From Porticoccus sp963974675 (GTDB lineage Bacteria; Pseudomonadota; Gammaproteobacteria; Pseudomonadales; Porticoccaceae): a DNA stretch of 64,000 bases. The notes under the pieces were generated by a model, which saw only the letters and a list, made by a program, of their open reading frames with translations, ran no database searches and was not told the origin of the DNA. Numbering within the stretch: the stretch's first letter is position 1; each line of letters opens with the position of its first letter. The position numbers and the translations under genes are program-made. This document shows positions 16,882-24,590 of this stretch, piece by piece. The DNA is taken from positions 124,001-188,000 of the forward strand of contig CAXBDQ010000001.1 of NCBI GenBank assembly GCA_963974675.1. The letters run 5' to 3'.

Positions 16882-18759
16882 ATGATTAAAATGATCGCTG
16901 GGAAAAAACTACGATTCTCCCAATCCATCGCTATTCAGGTTCTAATTCCTATGGTTGTCATTGGGCTGTTGGCATTAGCCAGTATGCTGGTATCTCTTTT
17001 GGTAACGCTGAATACTCAGCATGATGCAGAAGCCATTAATATTGCCGGCTCCATGCGTATGCAGTCATACCGTATTGCTGTGTTATTACAGCAATCTACA
17101 AGCAGTGAAATAGTACGTAAAAACATAGCCAAAGAGTTATCTGAAGAACAACGGCTATTCTCCCAAAAACTTTATCAATCCAGTATTGCTAAAGCAGCGG
17201 ATAAAGTAGGCCGAGGAGTAATTAAAGATCGCTATACAGCGGTTGAGGATAACTGGGAACACAATATTGTTCCCATTTTTTTTCCTATCAGGTCAACCTC
17301 ATCTATCACCACTGAACAAATTAATAGCGTCAGTGAACAGTATCTGTCTCAAGTCAATAATCATGTGGAAAAAATTGACAACCTAGTGCTCAGCATCCAA
17401 AAAAACACTGAGGAAAAAATTGAATTACTGGGTATTTATGAAGGCCTGAGTATTTTCCTTTCCTTCCTGGCGTTAGTGTTTATTGTGATGCGTGCTGATC
17501 AAAACTTGGTGAAGCCCTTAAAAGATTTGGTACGGGCCGCAGAACATACTAGTGTCGGCGATTTTTCTTATCGAACTTACTACGAAGGGGTTAACGAAAT
17601 AGGTCTACTCTGCAGTACGTTCAATGATATGTCGGCTAGTCTGGCGCGGCACTATCGAAAACTTGAAGACTTAGTCAATGATAAAACAGCTCAATTACAA
17701 CAATCTAATCAGGTACTAGATTTTCTATACAACACCGCACAACAGCTATCTGATGGGACTATCAACAGACAAACTCTCACCAACATTGTGACAGACCTAA
17801 AGAAACTGACAGCCGTTCCACAGCTGTCATTATGTATCATCAATGAAGCCAACACCGAAAAATATGATTTAATTCTACCTGCTGATGAACAACACCCTTG
17901 TCAGCTTGAAGACTGCGTAAACTGCTTTATGCGTCCTGAAAAAGGACATCCCATTCAAAATGAATCTTCTTTCCCCATAGAAGATGGCAATGAAAACTTT
18001 GGCTTTCTCTATATTAAAACCGGACAGAATTTACCTCTAGAACCTTGGCAGCAACGATTGTTTGAGACCGTTGTAGATCACCTTTCATTTGCCATAGCAT
18101 TACAATATCGAGAAGGTTTAAGTCGGCGATTGATGTTATTTGAAGAGCGTTCAATTATTGCGCGAGAGCTACATGACTCACTAGCCCAATCTCTCTCTTA
18201 TATGAAGATGCAAGTGGCTCGAATTTCCAAACTTTTTGAACGAAACGCTCCAGAAGACAAAGTTCGGGAAGGTCTTGAAGATCTTCAGCAGGGAATGAAT
18301 GCTGCCTACAAGCACCTGCGGGAATTGTTAACCACATTCCGTCTGAAGCTGGATGCTCCAACACTCTACCTAGCATTAAAAAAGACCGTCGATGAATTCG
18401 ATAAGATGCACAATGATACTGAGGTGGTACTAAACTACTCACTCGACCATTGCCCACTTTCAGCCAACGAAGACATCCATGTACTTCAAATTATTCGTGA
18501 AGCGATGACCAACGCGATCAAACATTCAAGGGCCAACCGCATTGAACTGAGATGTAAAAATGGCGAGAACAACAAGTTCATATTTAGCGTAGTGGATAAC
18601 GGTATAGGAATGTCAGAAAACCCTTACAAAGACCATCACTATGGGCTTTCTACCATGCAAGAACGTACAAAACTCGTAGATGGAGAATTGGATATTAGTG
18701 CCGTTAATGGTAGTGGGACGACCGTTTCATTAACTTTTATTCCCGAGGTATTTTGCTAA
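16882..18759 (+). CDS. narX: Nitrate/nitrite sensor histidine kinase NarX
   Basis: The 625-residue membrane kinase has transmembrane helices at about 15-40 and 175-200. The periplasmic sensor contains the P-box (INIAGSMRMQSYR) that binds nitrate. HAMP follows (about 200-255), then a GAF-like region with the NarX cysteine cluster (CQLEDCVNC), the HisKA_3 helix with phospho-acceptor His (ARELHDSLAQS) and an HATPase domain (REAMTNAIKHS, DNGIGM, YGLSTMQER). I choose the ATG at 16882; a GTG at 16870 is also in frame. It is followed by narL and divergent from narK1. Confidence 0.95.
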   Translation: MIKMIAGKKLRFSQSIAIQVLIPMVVIGLLALASMLVSLLVTLNTQHDAEAINIAGSMRMQSYRIAVLLQQSTSSEIVRKNIAKELSEEQRLFSQKLYQSSIAKAADKVGRGVIKDRYTAVEDNWEHNIVPIFFPIRSTSSITTEQINSVSEQYLSQVNNHVEKIDNLVLSIQKNTEEKIELLGIYEGLSIFLSFLALVFIVMRADQNLVKPLKDLVRAAEHTSVGDFSYRTYYEGVNEIGLLCSTFNDMSASLARHYRKLEDLVNDKTAQLQQSNQVLDFLYNTAQQLSDGTINRQTLTNIVTDLKKLTAVPQLSLCIINEANTEKYDLILPADEQHPCQLEDCVNCFMRPEKGHPIQNESSFPIEDGNENFGFLYIKTGQNLPLEPWQQRLFETVVDHLSFAIALQYREGLSRRLMLFEERSIIARELHDSLAQSLSYMKMQVARISKLFERNAPEDKVREGLEDLQQGMNAAYKHLRELLTTFRLKLDAPTLYLALKKTVDEFDKMHNDTEVVLNYSLDHCPLSANEDIHVLQIIREAMTNAIKHSRANRIELRCKNGENNKFIFSVVDNGIGMSENPYKDHHYGLSTMQERTKLVDGELDISAVNGSGTTVSLTFIPEVFC

Positions 18760-18868
18760 AAACAGTAAAAGCTGTGCGAGATCAATTAGTCATGAAGTTC
18801 GTAGTATTAAACTGTGCGCTGCGACAAATCCCAGCACCAGAAAAATACAATCTCTCAAGGGGACTGGA

Positions 18869-19519
18869 GTGAGTAAAGCTAAAAGTAAATTGTTTCTCGT
18901 AGACGACCACCCTCTACTACGAAAAGGTGTACGGCAGCTGATCGAGCTAGAAGATGACATGGAGGTTGTCGGCGAAGCAAGCAACGGTGCTGATGCCGTT
19001 GTTCTAATTCAAGAGATAGAGGCTGACCTAGTCCTTCTCGACCTCTCCATGAAGGGAATGGATGGTATTGAAACCTTACAAGCCATGCGTAATATTGGTA
19101 TTAGTTGTCGAATTGTTGTCTTTACCGTATCGGATGACACCACTGATGTCGTTACCGCCCTAAAAGCGGGTGCAGATGGCTATCTTCTGAAAGATATGGA
19201 GCCCGAAAGACTCGTAGACAGAATCCGCGAAGCTTGCTCGGGAAAACTTGTACTTTCAGAAGAATTAACGGAAGTCTTAGCCAGATCCTTTCGTGATGAC
19301 ACAGCTAAAGGTCGAGGTGATGGCTACAATTCTCTGACCCGAAGAGAAAAAGAAATATTAAAAATGGTCGCGGAAGGGCTAAGCAATAAAATGATTGGCC
19401 GCCAACTAAATATTGCTGAATCTACGGTAAAGGTACATGTGAAACACCTACTAAAAAAACTCGGTTTACGCTCAAGAGTTGAAGCGGCAGTCTGGGCCGT
19501 TGAAAACAGAGTGAAATAA
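18869..19519 (+). CDS. narL: Nitrate/nitrite response regulator NarL
   Basis: The 216-residue protein has a receiver domain (acidic DDHPLL, phospho-Asp in LLDLSMKGMDG, Lys in LLKDMEPE) and a LuxR-type helix-turn-helix (LTRREKEILKMVAEGLSNK ... STVKVHVKHLL). It starts at a GTG behind AAGGGGA. It is the partner of NarX and is expected to bind the 7-2-7 palindromes noted in this window. The 110-base gap from narX has no clear terminator. Confidence 0.96.
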   Translation: MSKAKSKLFLVDDHPLLRKGVRQLIELEDDMEVVGEASNGADAVVLIQEIEADLVLLDLSMKGMDGIETLQAMRNIGISCRIVVFTVSDDTTDVVTALKAGADGYLLKDMEPERLVDRIREACSGKLVLSEELTEVLARSFRDDTAKGRGDGYNSLTRREKEILKMVAEGLSNKMIGRQLNIAESTVKVHVKHLLKKLGLRSRVEAAVWAVENRVK

Positions 19520-19564
19520 CTCCAACCAGCCCCTCCAGAAAATGACTACTTGGGAGAATAACCA

Positions 19565-20047
19565 TTGCCCATTAAAACCACCGTTGCTGAAAAACTAATA
19601 GGCCACGTAAAACCCTTATTATTTTCCGCACTGAGAATCATTCCATTTCATCCGCAGAAACTTGTATTAGAACATTTATTGAAACAGCTTCTGTTGGAGC
19701 CTATTGCCGACGGCGACCTAGAATTTCTTTCCAACAAAACCCTAAAAATCTCCGTAGCAGATATCGGTATTGGCTGGCGACTGAGCCACCTTAACAATCA
19801 ATTAAAAATACAACCATTGAACGGGCCTGCTGACGCCACCATCACCGGTAATGCTAGAGCTTTTGTCTTACTTGCATCAAGACAAGAAGACCCAGACACT
19901 CTTTTTTTTCGTAGAGAACTTAGCATTGAAGGGGACACCGAGCTTGGACTAGAAGTGAAAAATATATTGGATAGTGTTGAGCTTGATATGCTGCCATCAG
20001 TTATCCAGCGCATGTTGACAAATGCAGGGAAACTAGCAGCCAACTAA
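19565..20047 (+). CDS. ubiT: Anaerobic ubiquinone biosynthesis accessory factor UbiT
   Basis: The 160-residue SCP2/sterol-carrier-like protein has LEHLLKQLL near the start, the strand LKISVADIGIGW and the segment ATITGNARAFVLLASRQEDPDTLFFRREL, typical of UbiT (YhbT). UbiT binds prenylated quinone intermediates and is needed for the O2-independent ubiquinone pathway with UbiU and UbiV. The start is a TTG at 19565 preceded by GGGAG. It lies 45 bases after narL and is convergent with ubiV, which ties quinone supply to nitrate respiration. Confidence 0.92.
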   Translation: MPIKTTVAEKLIGHVKPLLFSALRIIPFHPQKLVLEHLLKQLLLEPIADGDLEFLSNKTLKISVADIGIGWRLSHLNNQLKIQPLNGPADATITGNARAFVLLASRQEDPDTLFFRRELSIEGDTELGLEVKNILDSVELDMLPSVIQRMLTNAGKLAAN

Positions 20048-20160
20048 GATAAGATAAGATAAAAAATAATAACCCTCACAAAAAATTAAAATTTTCTTAT
20101 TATTTTTCAATAGATATGACGATTAACAAAATAATTTATGAAAAAATGAAAACAGATTTT

Positions 20161-21066
20161 CTAACTTGACGTTAGTGTTTCCATTCCTGGCTGGCCAAAC
20201 CAATAGCCATTACAAAACTCAGAATTTCTCATATCACTAGCAATCAAATGAGCGGGAATAGTTTCACCCCGAATTACCCGAGAAAATTGCTCTGCCACCT
20301 CAATGGTGCCCGTACTACTCGGACTAATGCGCATAATATCTACTCCTATATCAGCCATATTTGAATATTCATCCATCAGGTTATAAATTTGAGCCGATTG
20401 GGTCTGGATTCCATTGATAGTAAATAACGACTGATTTTCCTGTGTTTGAAGTGGTATCCCATCTGGATACTCCAAACATTTCAACTGACAATTATCCTTC
20501 GCTAGCCCTTTACAACGTGCAGTAAAACATCGCGCTGAATAAGCCAAGGGTAATCGTCCATAACTAAAAATTTCTGTTTCTATACTTTCTAAAAATCCCA
20601 TTTTTTTGACGTCTATCAGGATATTCTCCAGAGCTATACGGTTTAGCTCCACTGGCATCACCCATCGTTTCAACCCCGCCCGATAAAGCGTCTTCAGGGT
20701 ATAGGCATTGTAGATATTGATGGATGTTCCCGCCACAAAGGGCAGCTTTTTCTCAGACATCAGCTCTACCGCAGCCATATCGTTTGCTTCAATCAAACAA
20801 CCGCTGTTTTCACAAATTTTTCTCAGGGTTGAAAGCTCAGAACGGGCCTCAATCAATGCCAAAGTAGAAAGCACGATTTCTTTTCCCGACTCCGCTAATT
20901 CTGCGGCCAACATTAACCAATCCAGTGTACGTAGTTCCTGACGTTTAGAGCAGACCATCTCTCCTAAATAAATAATTTCAACCTGAGATTGAACGACTTG
21001 CTGATAGAAATCAGCAACTTTTTGATGTGGCCAGTAATATAGAATTGGACCCAAAGATAATTTCAT
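20161..21066 (-). CDS. ubiV: O2-independent ubiquinone hydroxylase subunit UbiV
   Basis: The U32-family protein begins MKLSLGPILYYWPHQKV, matching UbiV (YhbV). The open frame reaches back to 21279 inside ubiU, but the ATG at 21066 has AAGAG eight bases upstream and gives 301 aa, near the family length. Cys residues for the 4Fe-4S cluster are visible (LAYSARCFTARCKG, DNCQLKCLEYPDG). UbiUV hydroxylate the quinone ring with prephenate rather than O2 as oxygen donor. ubiU ends 29 bases before this start, so the two form one unit. Confidence 0.93.
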   Translation of the reverse strand: MKLSLGPILYYWPHQKVADFYQQVVQSQVEIIYLGEMVCSKRQELRTLDWLMLAAELAESGKEIVLSTLALIEARSELSTLRKICENSGCLIEANDMAAVELMSEKKLPFVAGTSINIYNAYTLKTLYRAGLKRWVMPVELNRIALENILIDVKKMGFLESIETEIFSYGRLPLAYSARCFTARCKGLAKDNCQLKCLEYPDGIPLQTQENQSLFTINGIQTQSAQIYNLMDEYSNMADIGVDIMRISPSSTGTIEVAEQFSRVIRGETIPAHLIASDMRNSEFCNGYWFGQPGMETLTSS

Positions 21067-21094
21067 CAACATGCTCTTATTTGGTTTAAGCCCA

Positions 21095-22090
21095 TTATTT
21101 CCAAGGGCGTGAATATGCCCCCAGCGTAGTCTGGTTACCCTCAGAAACATTTGCCAGAGTATCAAGCCACTCACTCCGAGGGGTGAAGTTACTACCCGTT
21201 TTCTTGTAATTGTCCAGTGCCTCCCGCCACACCCTGACAACTTGCTCCACGTAGGCTGGGCTACGTTGCCGTCCTTCAATTTTTATAGCCTTGACACCTA
21301 TCGCATCTAATTGAGGAATCAATTGTAGAGTGTTAAGACTGGTAGGCTCTTCCAATGCATTGTAGGTATTACCCTCTACCCGAAAGCGACCTTTACAAAG
21401 CGTTGGGTAGCCCGCATTTTCGCCCTCATTAAAGCGGTCTATAAGCACATTATTCAAACGAGACTCTCGACCTTGACCTGTCTCCTGCCAACGCACTGCA
21501 CTGGCAGGAGAACATGCACCACTCATATTAGGCGATTCACGGGTAACATAAGAAGACAAATGACAGCGCCCCTCAACCATGATGCACAGACTACCAAACC
21601 CAAATACTTCCACATCCACAGGGCTGTTAGCTGCGACCTGTTTCACCTGAGCCAACGACAATACTCGAGGTAATACTGCCCGCTTTATATCAAAGGTTTT
21701 TTTATAAAATGTCAGGGCATCTATATTGGTGGCTGAGCCCTGAACAGAGAGGTGAAGATTTAAATCCGGGTAGCGTTCTCGTGCATAATCCAATACTCCC
21801 ATATCCGCAATGATCAATGCATTGGCCTGTAACTCTGCAGCCTGGTCTACAGCGGCCTGCCAACGAGACCAACTCTGAGGTTGTGGGTAAGTGTTAATAG
21901 CAACAAACAACTTAACGTTATTCGCACGCACATATTCCATTGCAGCCCGAGCTTTGCGGTCATTAAAGTTTAATCCTGCAAAATGCCGTGCATTAGTGTC
22001 ATCTTTAAAACCGATATAAACCGCGTCGGCCCCATTATCCACAGCAGCTTTTAACGCAGGCAAACTACCTGCCGGACAAACGAGTTCCAT
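21095..22090 (-). CDS. ubiU: O2-independent ubiquinone hydroxylase subunit UbiU
   Basis: The U32 peptidase-like protein is close throughout to E. coli UbiU (YhbU): MELVCPAGSLPALKAAV, DDTNARHFAGLNF, FGSLCIMVEGRCHLSSY, NAGYPTLCKGRF, KIEGRQRSPAYVEQV and a TTLGAY end. Conserved Cys residues ligate a 4Fe-4S cluster. I use the ATG at 22090 (331 aa), which has GGAAG five bases upstream; the longer frame from 22102 lacks a good ribosome site. It forms the UbiUV heterodimer with the next gene. Confidence 0.95.
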   Translation of the reverse strand: MELVCPAGSLPALKAAVDNGADAVYIGFKDDTNARHFAGLNFNDRKARAAMEYVRANNVKLFVAINTYPQPQSWSRWQAAVDQAAELQANALIIADMGVLDYARERYPDLNLHLSVQGSATNIDALTFYKKTFDIKRAVLPRVLSLAQVKQVAANSPVDVEVFGFGSLCIMVEGRCHLSSYVTRESPNMSGACSPASAVRWQETGQGRESRLNNVLIDRFNEGENAGYPTLCKGRFRVEGNTYNALEEPTSLNTLQLIPQLDAIGVKAIKIEGRQRSPAYVEQVVRVWREALDNYKKTGSNFTPRSEWLDTLANVSEGNQTTLGAYSRPWK

Positions 22091-22183
22091 ATTGGCTTCC
22101 ATTCAGAAATATTAAATGTTTAGGTCTATACATCACCTACAACTCTCTCAGTATTTCGCACGCAGAAGAGCCGGCATTGAAAT

Positions 22184-22624
22184 TTAATCGTCCACTGGCA
22201 CTAGTAACACTTTTTGTTTGGCAAATTGAATAATTCCGGGAGCCGTTCCGCCAATCAGGGTATCGTAAAGCGGGCTGTGTCCATGATTTCCTAAAATAAT
22301 TAAATCCGCATCCATTTCATTTGCAGCATGTGACAACTGATGAGCTGCCACGCCTTCCAAAATAACAGCTCGACAGTTGATTCCCTCAGCTGCAATATTG
22401 CGCGCTAGGGTGTGAAGCTCATGAATCTCTTTGCCATAAGATTCTTTCAACTCATCCATAACTTTATTTTCTTCATCTTCTTCAGCTCCCTCTGCTCCTG
22501 GCAGTTCTGTTTCGACAGTAGCCAGCACCAATTCAGCGTCATAGGTCTTGGCTATATCCCTGGCTACTCTCAAAATACTTTCGACATCAGAGCGTAAATC
22601 AACAGCAACAAAAATTGTGTTCAT
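22184..22624 (-). CDS. Universal stress protein (UspA family)
   Basis: The 146-residue protein starts MNTIFVAVDLRSD and ends with the UspA ATP-binding pattern DLIILGNHGHSPLYDTLIGGTA followed by VLLVPVDD. The open frame extends to 22813, but the ATG at 22624 with an upstream AAAGG is the natural start. An FNR/Anr-like box centred 79 bases before the ATG suggests anaerobic induction, as is known for several Usp proteins of Pseudomonas. It is divergent from the nitrate transporter gene. Confidence 0.92.
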   Translation of the reverse strand: MNTIFVAVDLRSDVESILRVARDIAKTYDAELVLATVETELPGAEGAEEDEENKVMDELKESYGKEIHELHTLARNIAAEGINCRAVILEGVAAHQLSHAANEMDADLIILGNHGHSPLYDTLIGGTAPGIIQFAKQKVLLVPVDD

Positions 22625-22696
22625 CTGACACACCTTTAGTTGGCAAATAAAAATATCTATTGATGAAGATACTGACGCCAAGTTGGTTTTTTTTAA

Positions 22697-22710
22697 ATGA
22701 CTCATATCAA
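22697..22710. promoter_or_regulatory. FNR/Anr-like box upstream of usp
   Basis: Read on the minus strand it is TTGAT-ATGA-GTCAT, one mismatch from TTGAT-N4-RTCAA. The centre at 22703.5 would put a class II start near 22662, 38 bases before the usp ATG. A GGGGG-ATAA-CCCCC hairpin follows at 22727-22740. Confidence 0.55.
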
Positions 22711-22850
22711 TGGTTATCAAAACCTTGGGGGATAACCCCCACCTTTTAAGAAGTACTACCAAATAACCAGCCCGAAGCCAAAACAGTAATACCACTCCAA
22801 ACAAAACGATCAACTTATTGTTTATAAAAAGGTTTACCTAATAAATACTG

Positions 22851-22866
22851 CACCACTTTAGTGGTA
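22851..22866. promoter_or_regulatory. NarL-like 7-2-7 palindrome upstream of nitrate transporter
   Basis: CACCACT-TT-AGTGGTA is an inverted heptamer pair with a 2-base spacer and a single mismatch. Its centre is 51 bases upstream of the Anr-like box centre, almost the same spacing (53) as at narK1. Confidence 0.7.
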
Positions 22867-22902
22867 CTTTAGAATAAATTGGTTAAATTTCAAAAGGTAA
22901 CG

Positions 22903-22916
22903 ATGACTTGGATCAA
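22903..22916. promoter_or_regulatory. FNR/Anr-like box upstream of nitrate transporter
   Basis: ATGAC-TTGG-ATCAA matches TTGAY-N4-RTCAA with one mismatch. The centre is 122 bases before the ATG at 23032, leaving room for a leader of about 80 bases that contains the duplication and hairpin described next. Confidence 0.68.
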
Positions 22917-22966
22917 GTCGGCTTTCACTACAAATTATTAAATTCTCTTAACCAATAGAGTATATA

Positions 22967-23013
22967 TTTTTTGTTAATACTGGTTTTTTGTTAATACTGG
23001 AGACACCGTCTCC
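22967..23013 (+). repeat. 17-bp tandem duplication plus hairpin in transporter leader
   Basis: Bases 22967-22983 and 22984-23000 are identical 17-mers (TTTTTTGTTAATACTGG). The second copy runs into a perfect hairpin GGAGAC-ACC-GTCTCC (22999-23013), which ends only a few bases before the ribosome site AGGAG and 18 bases before the ATG. The hairpin could affect translation or serve as a leader regulator site; this is unproven. Confidence 0.75.
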
Positions 23014-23031
23014 AACGAGGAGAAGAACACG

Positions 23032-24504
23032 ATGTCTGAAGCAAAAATTAATTTGCTAGACTTTAAAGACCCAAAGATAAAAACACTCCATATATCCTGG
23101 TTCGCTTTTTTTCTGACCTTTGTCGTTTGGTTTAGCCATGCTCCAATGCTGGCAGTCATCAAAGAGGCCTTTGATCTCACCGGGCAACAGGTCAAAGCAC
23201 TGATGATCCTCAATGTTGCCATGACAATTCCAGCCCGAATAGTTATCGGCATATTGGTGGATAAATTTGGACCCCGACATGTTTACAGCGGCCTACTGGT
23301 CATATCCGGCTGCATTTGCGTGCTCTTCGCCACAGCCAACTCCTATGAACAACTCGCCCTCTTCCGCTTTCTACTTGGTTTTGCTGGCGCGGGATTTGTC
23401 ATTGGCATCCGCATGGTGGGCGAGTGGTTCCCTGCCAAACAAGTGGGGCTTGCAGAGGGGATATACGGCGGCTGGGGTAATTTTGGATCCGCAGCAGGTG
23501 CCATGATATTACCCACGCTCGCACTGATGTTTGGTGGAGAAAATGGCTGGCGCTATGCTATTGGCCTGACCGGTGTCATCGCCGGTTTTTACGGTATTTT
23601 TTACTACATCAATGCCCGCAACACCCCCAAAGGCTCAACCTATTTCAAACCGAAAAAATCTGGAGGCTTAGAAGTCACCAGCTGGACTGACCTGTGGTTT
23701 TACCTTGCCATGAATGTCCCCATGTACATTGCACTGGCAGTATTAGCCTGGAAGTTATCTCCCTCTAACCTCGGCTTGCTAACCACCACTGCAGTAAATG
23801 TGATTTACGCAGGACTGGTGGCTTTATACTTCTTCCAGGCCAGTCAGATCTGGAAAGTAAACCACGAACATCTGAAAGCGGGTGTTCCCAAAATGCAGCG
23901 TTACAAGTTCAAACAAGTGGCTATTCTGGACTGGTCGTATTTTGTAACTTTTGGGTCAGAGCTTGCCGTAGTATCTATGCTGCCACTGTTCTTCCTAGAT
24001 ACCTTTGACGGATTAGACCCCGTTAAAGCTGGTCTATTGGCCTCGGGTTTTGCCTTTATGAATCTGGCAGCTCGCCCTGGTGGTGGCTGGCTAAGTGACC
24101 ACTTTGGTCGTCGCAAAACCATGCTAATCCTGATCTCAGGATTAGCATGCGGCTATTTGCTGTTGAGTCAGATCAACAGCAGTTGGTGGATCCCCTTGGC
24201 CGTCATCTCCACCATGTGCTGCTCCTTCTTCGTACAAGCAGGTGAAGGTGCCGTATTTGCCATGGTGCCACTGGTCCAACGCCGCATGACTGGCCAAATT
24301 GCTGGTATGGCAGGCGCCTACGGTAATGTGGGCGCAGTAACCTATCTGACAGCTTTGTCCTTTGTTGAGTACAACACCTTCTTCTTATTGATTGCGGCCT
24401 CCGCAGGGGTCATCTTTCTAGCAGTATTATTCCTCGAAGAACCCGCAGGGAAAATGGCAGAAGTGCTGCCCGATGGAACGGTCGAGCTAATCGACGTCAC
24501 CTGA
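23032..24504 (+). CDS. MFS nitrate/nitrite transporter (NasA/NarK-like)
   Basis: The 490-residue, ~12-helix transporter has the nitrate-porter signatures GIYGGWGNFGSAAGA and GMAGAYGNVGAVTYLTAL and the MFS loop DKFGPRH. It is neither NarK1 nor NarK2 of this window; it resembles the NasA-type nitrate transporter that Pseudomonas keeps beside a PP2C-kinase gene. The same neighbour follows here. Its upstream region has NarL-like and Anr-like boxes, suggesting respiratory rather than purely assimilatory control. No nas or nir reductase genes are in the window. Confidence 0.9.
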   Translation: MSEAKINLLDFKDPKIKTLHISWFAFFLTFVVWFSHAPMLAVIKEAFDLTGQQVKALMILNVAMTIPARIVIGILVDKFGPRHVYSGLLVISGCICVLFATANSYEQLALFRFLLGFAGAGFVIGIRMVGEWFPAKQVGLAEGIYGGWGNFGSAAGAMILPTLALMFGGENGWRYAIGLTGVIAGFYGIFYYINARNTPKGSTYFKPKKSGGLEVTSWTDLWFYLAMNVPMYIALAVLAWKLSPSNLGLLTTTAVNVIYAGLVALYFFQASQIWKVNHEHLKAGVPKMQRYKFKQVAILDWSYFVTFGSELAVVSMLPLFFLDTFDGLDPVKAGLLASGFAFMNLAARPGGGWLSDHFGRRKTMLILISGLACGYLLLSQINSSWWIPLAVISTMCCSFFVQAGEGAVFAMVPLVQRRMTGQIAGMAGAYGNVGAVTYLTALSFVEYNTFFLLIAASAGVIFLAVLFLEEPAGKMAEVLPDGTVELIDVT

Positions 24505-24524
24505 TAACAGTCCCAAAATAAACT

Positions 24525-24550
24525 GGGCCAGCAACAGTTGTTGTGGGCCC
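24525..24550 (+). other. Hairpin between transporter and kinase genes
   Basis: GGGCC-AG-CAACA-G-TTGTTG-TG-GGCCC folds into a long near-perfect stem 20 bases after the transporter stop. No T-run follows, so it may be an mRNA processing or stability element or a weak attenuator within a two-gene operon. Confidence 0.5.
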
Positions 24551-24590
24551 TATTGATTGTTAGTCTGAGAGAGAAAAACGAGTCTCACCT

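Noticed and set aside
21067..21279. A longer UbiV reading frame overlapping ubiU.
   Set aside because: The extra 71 residues lie in the ubiU coding region, lack similarity, and a good ribosome site precedes the ATG at 21066.
22625..22813. An N-terminal membrane extension of the universal stress protein.
   Set aside because: The conserved UspA start is at 22624 with its own ribosome site, and the extension would cover the Anr-like box.
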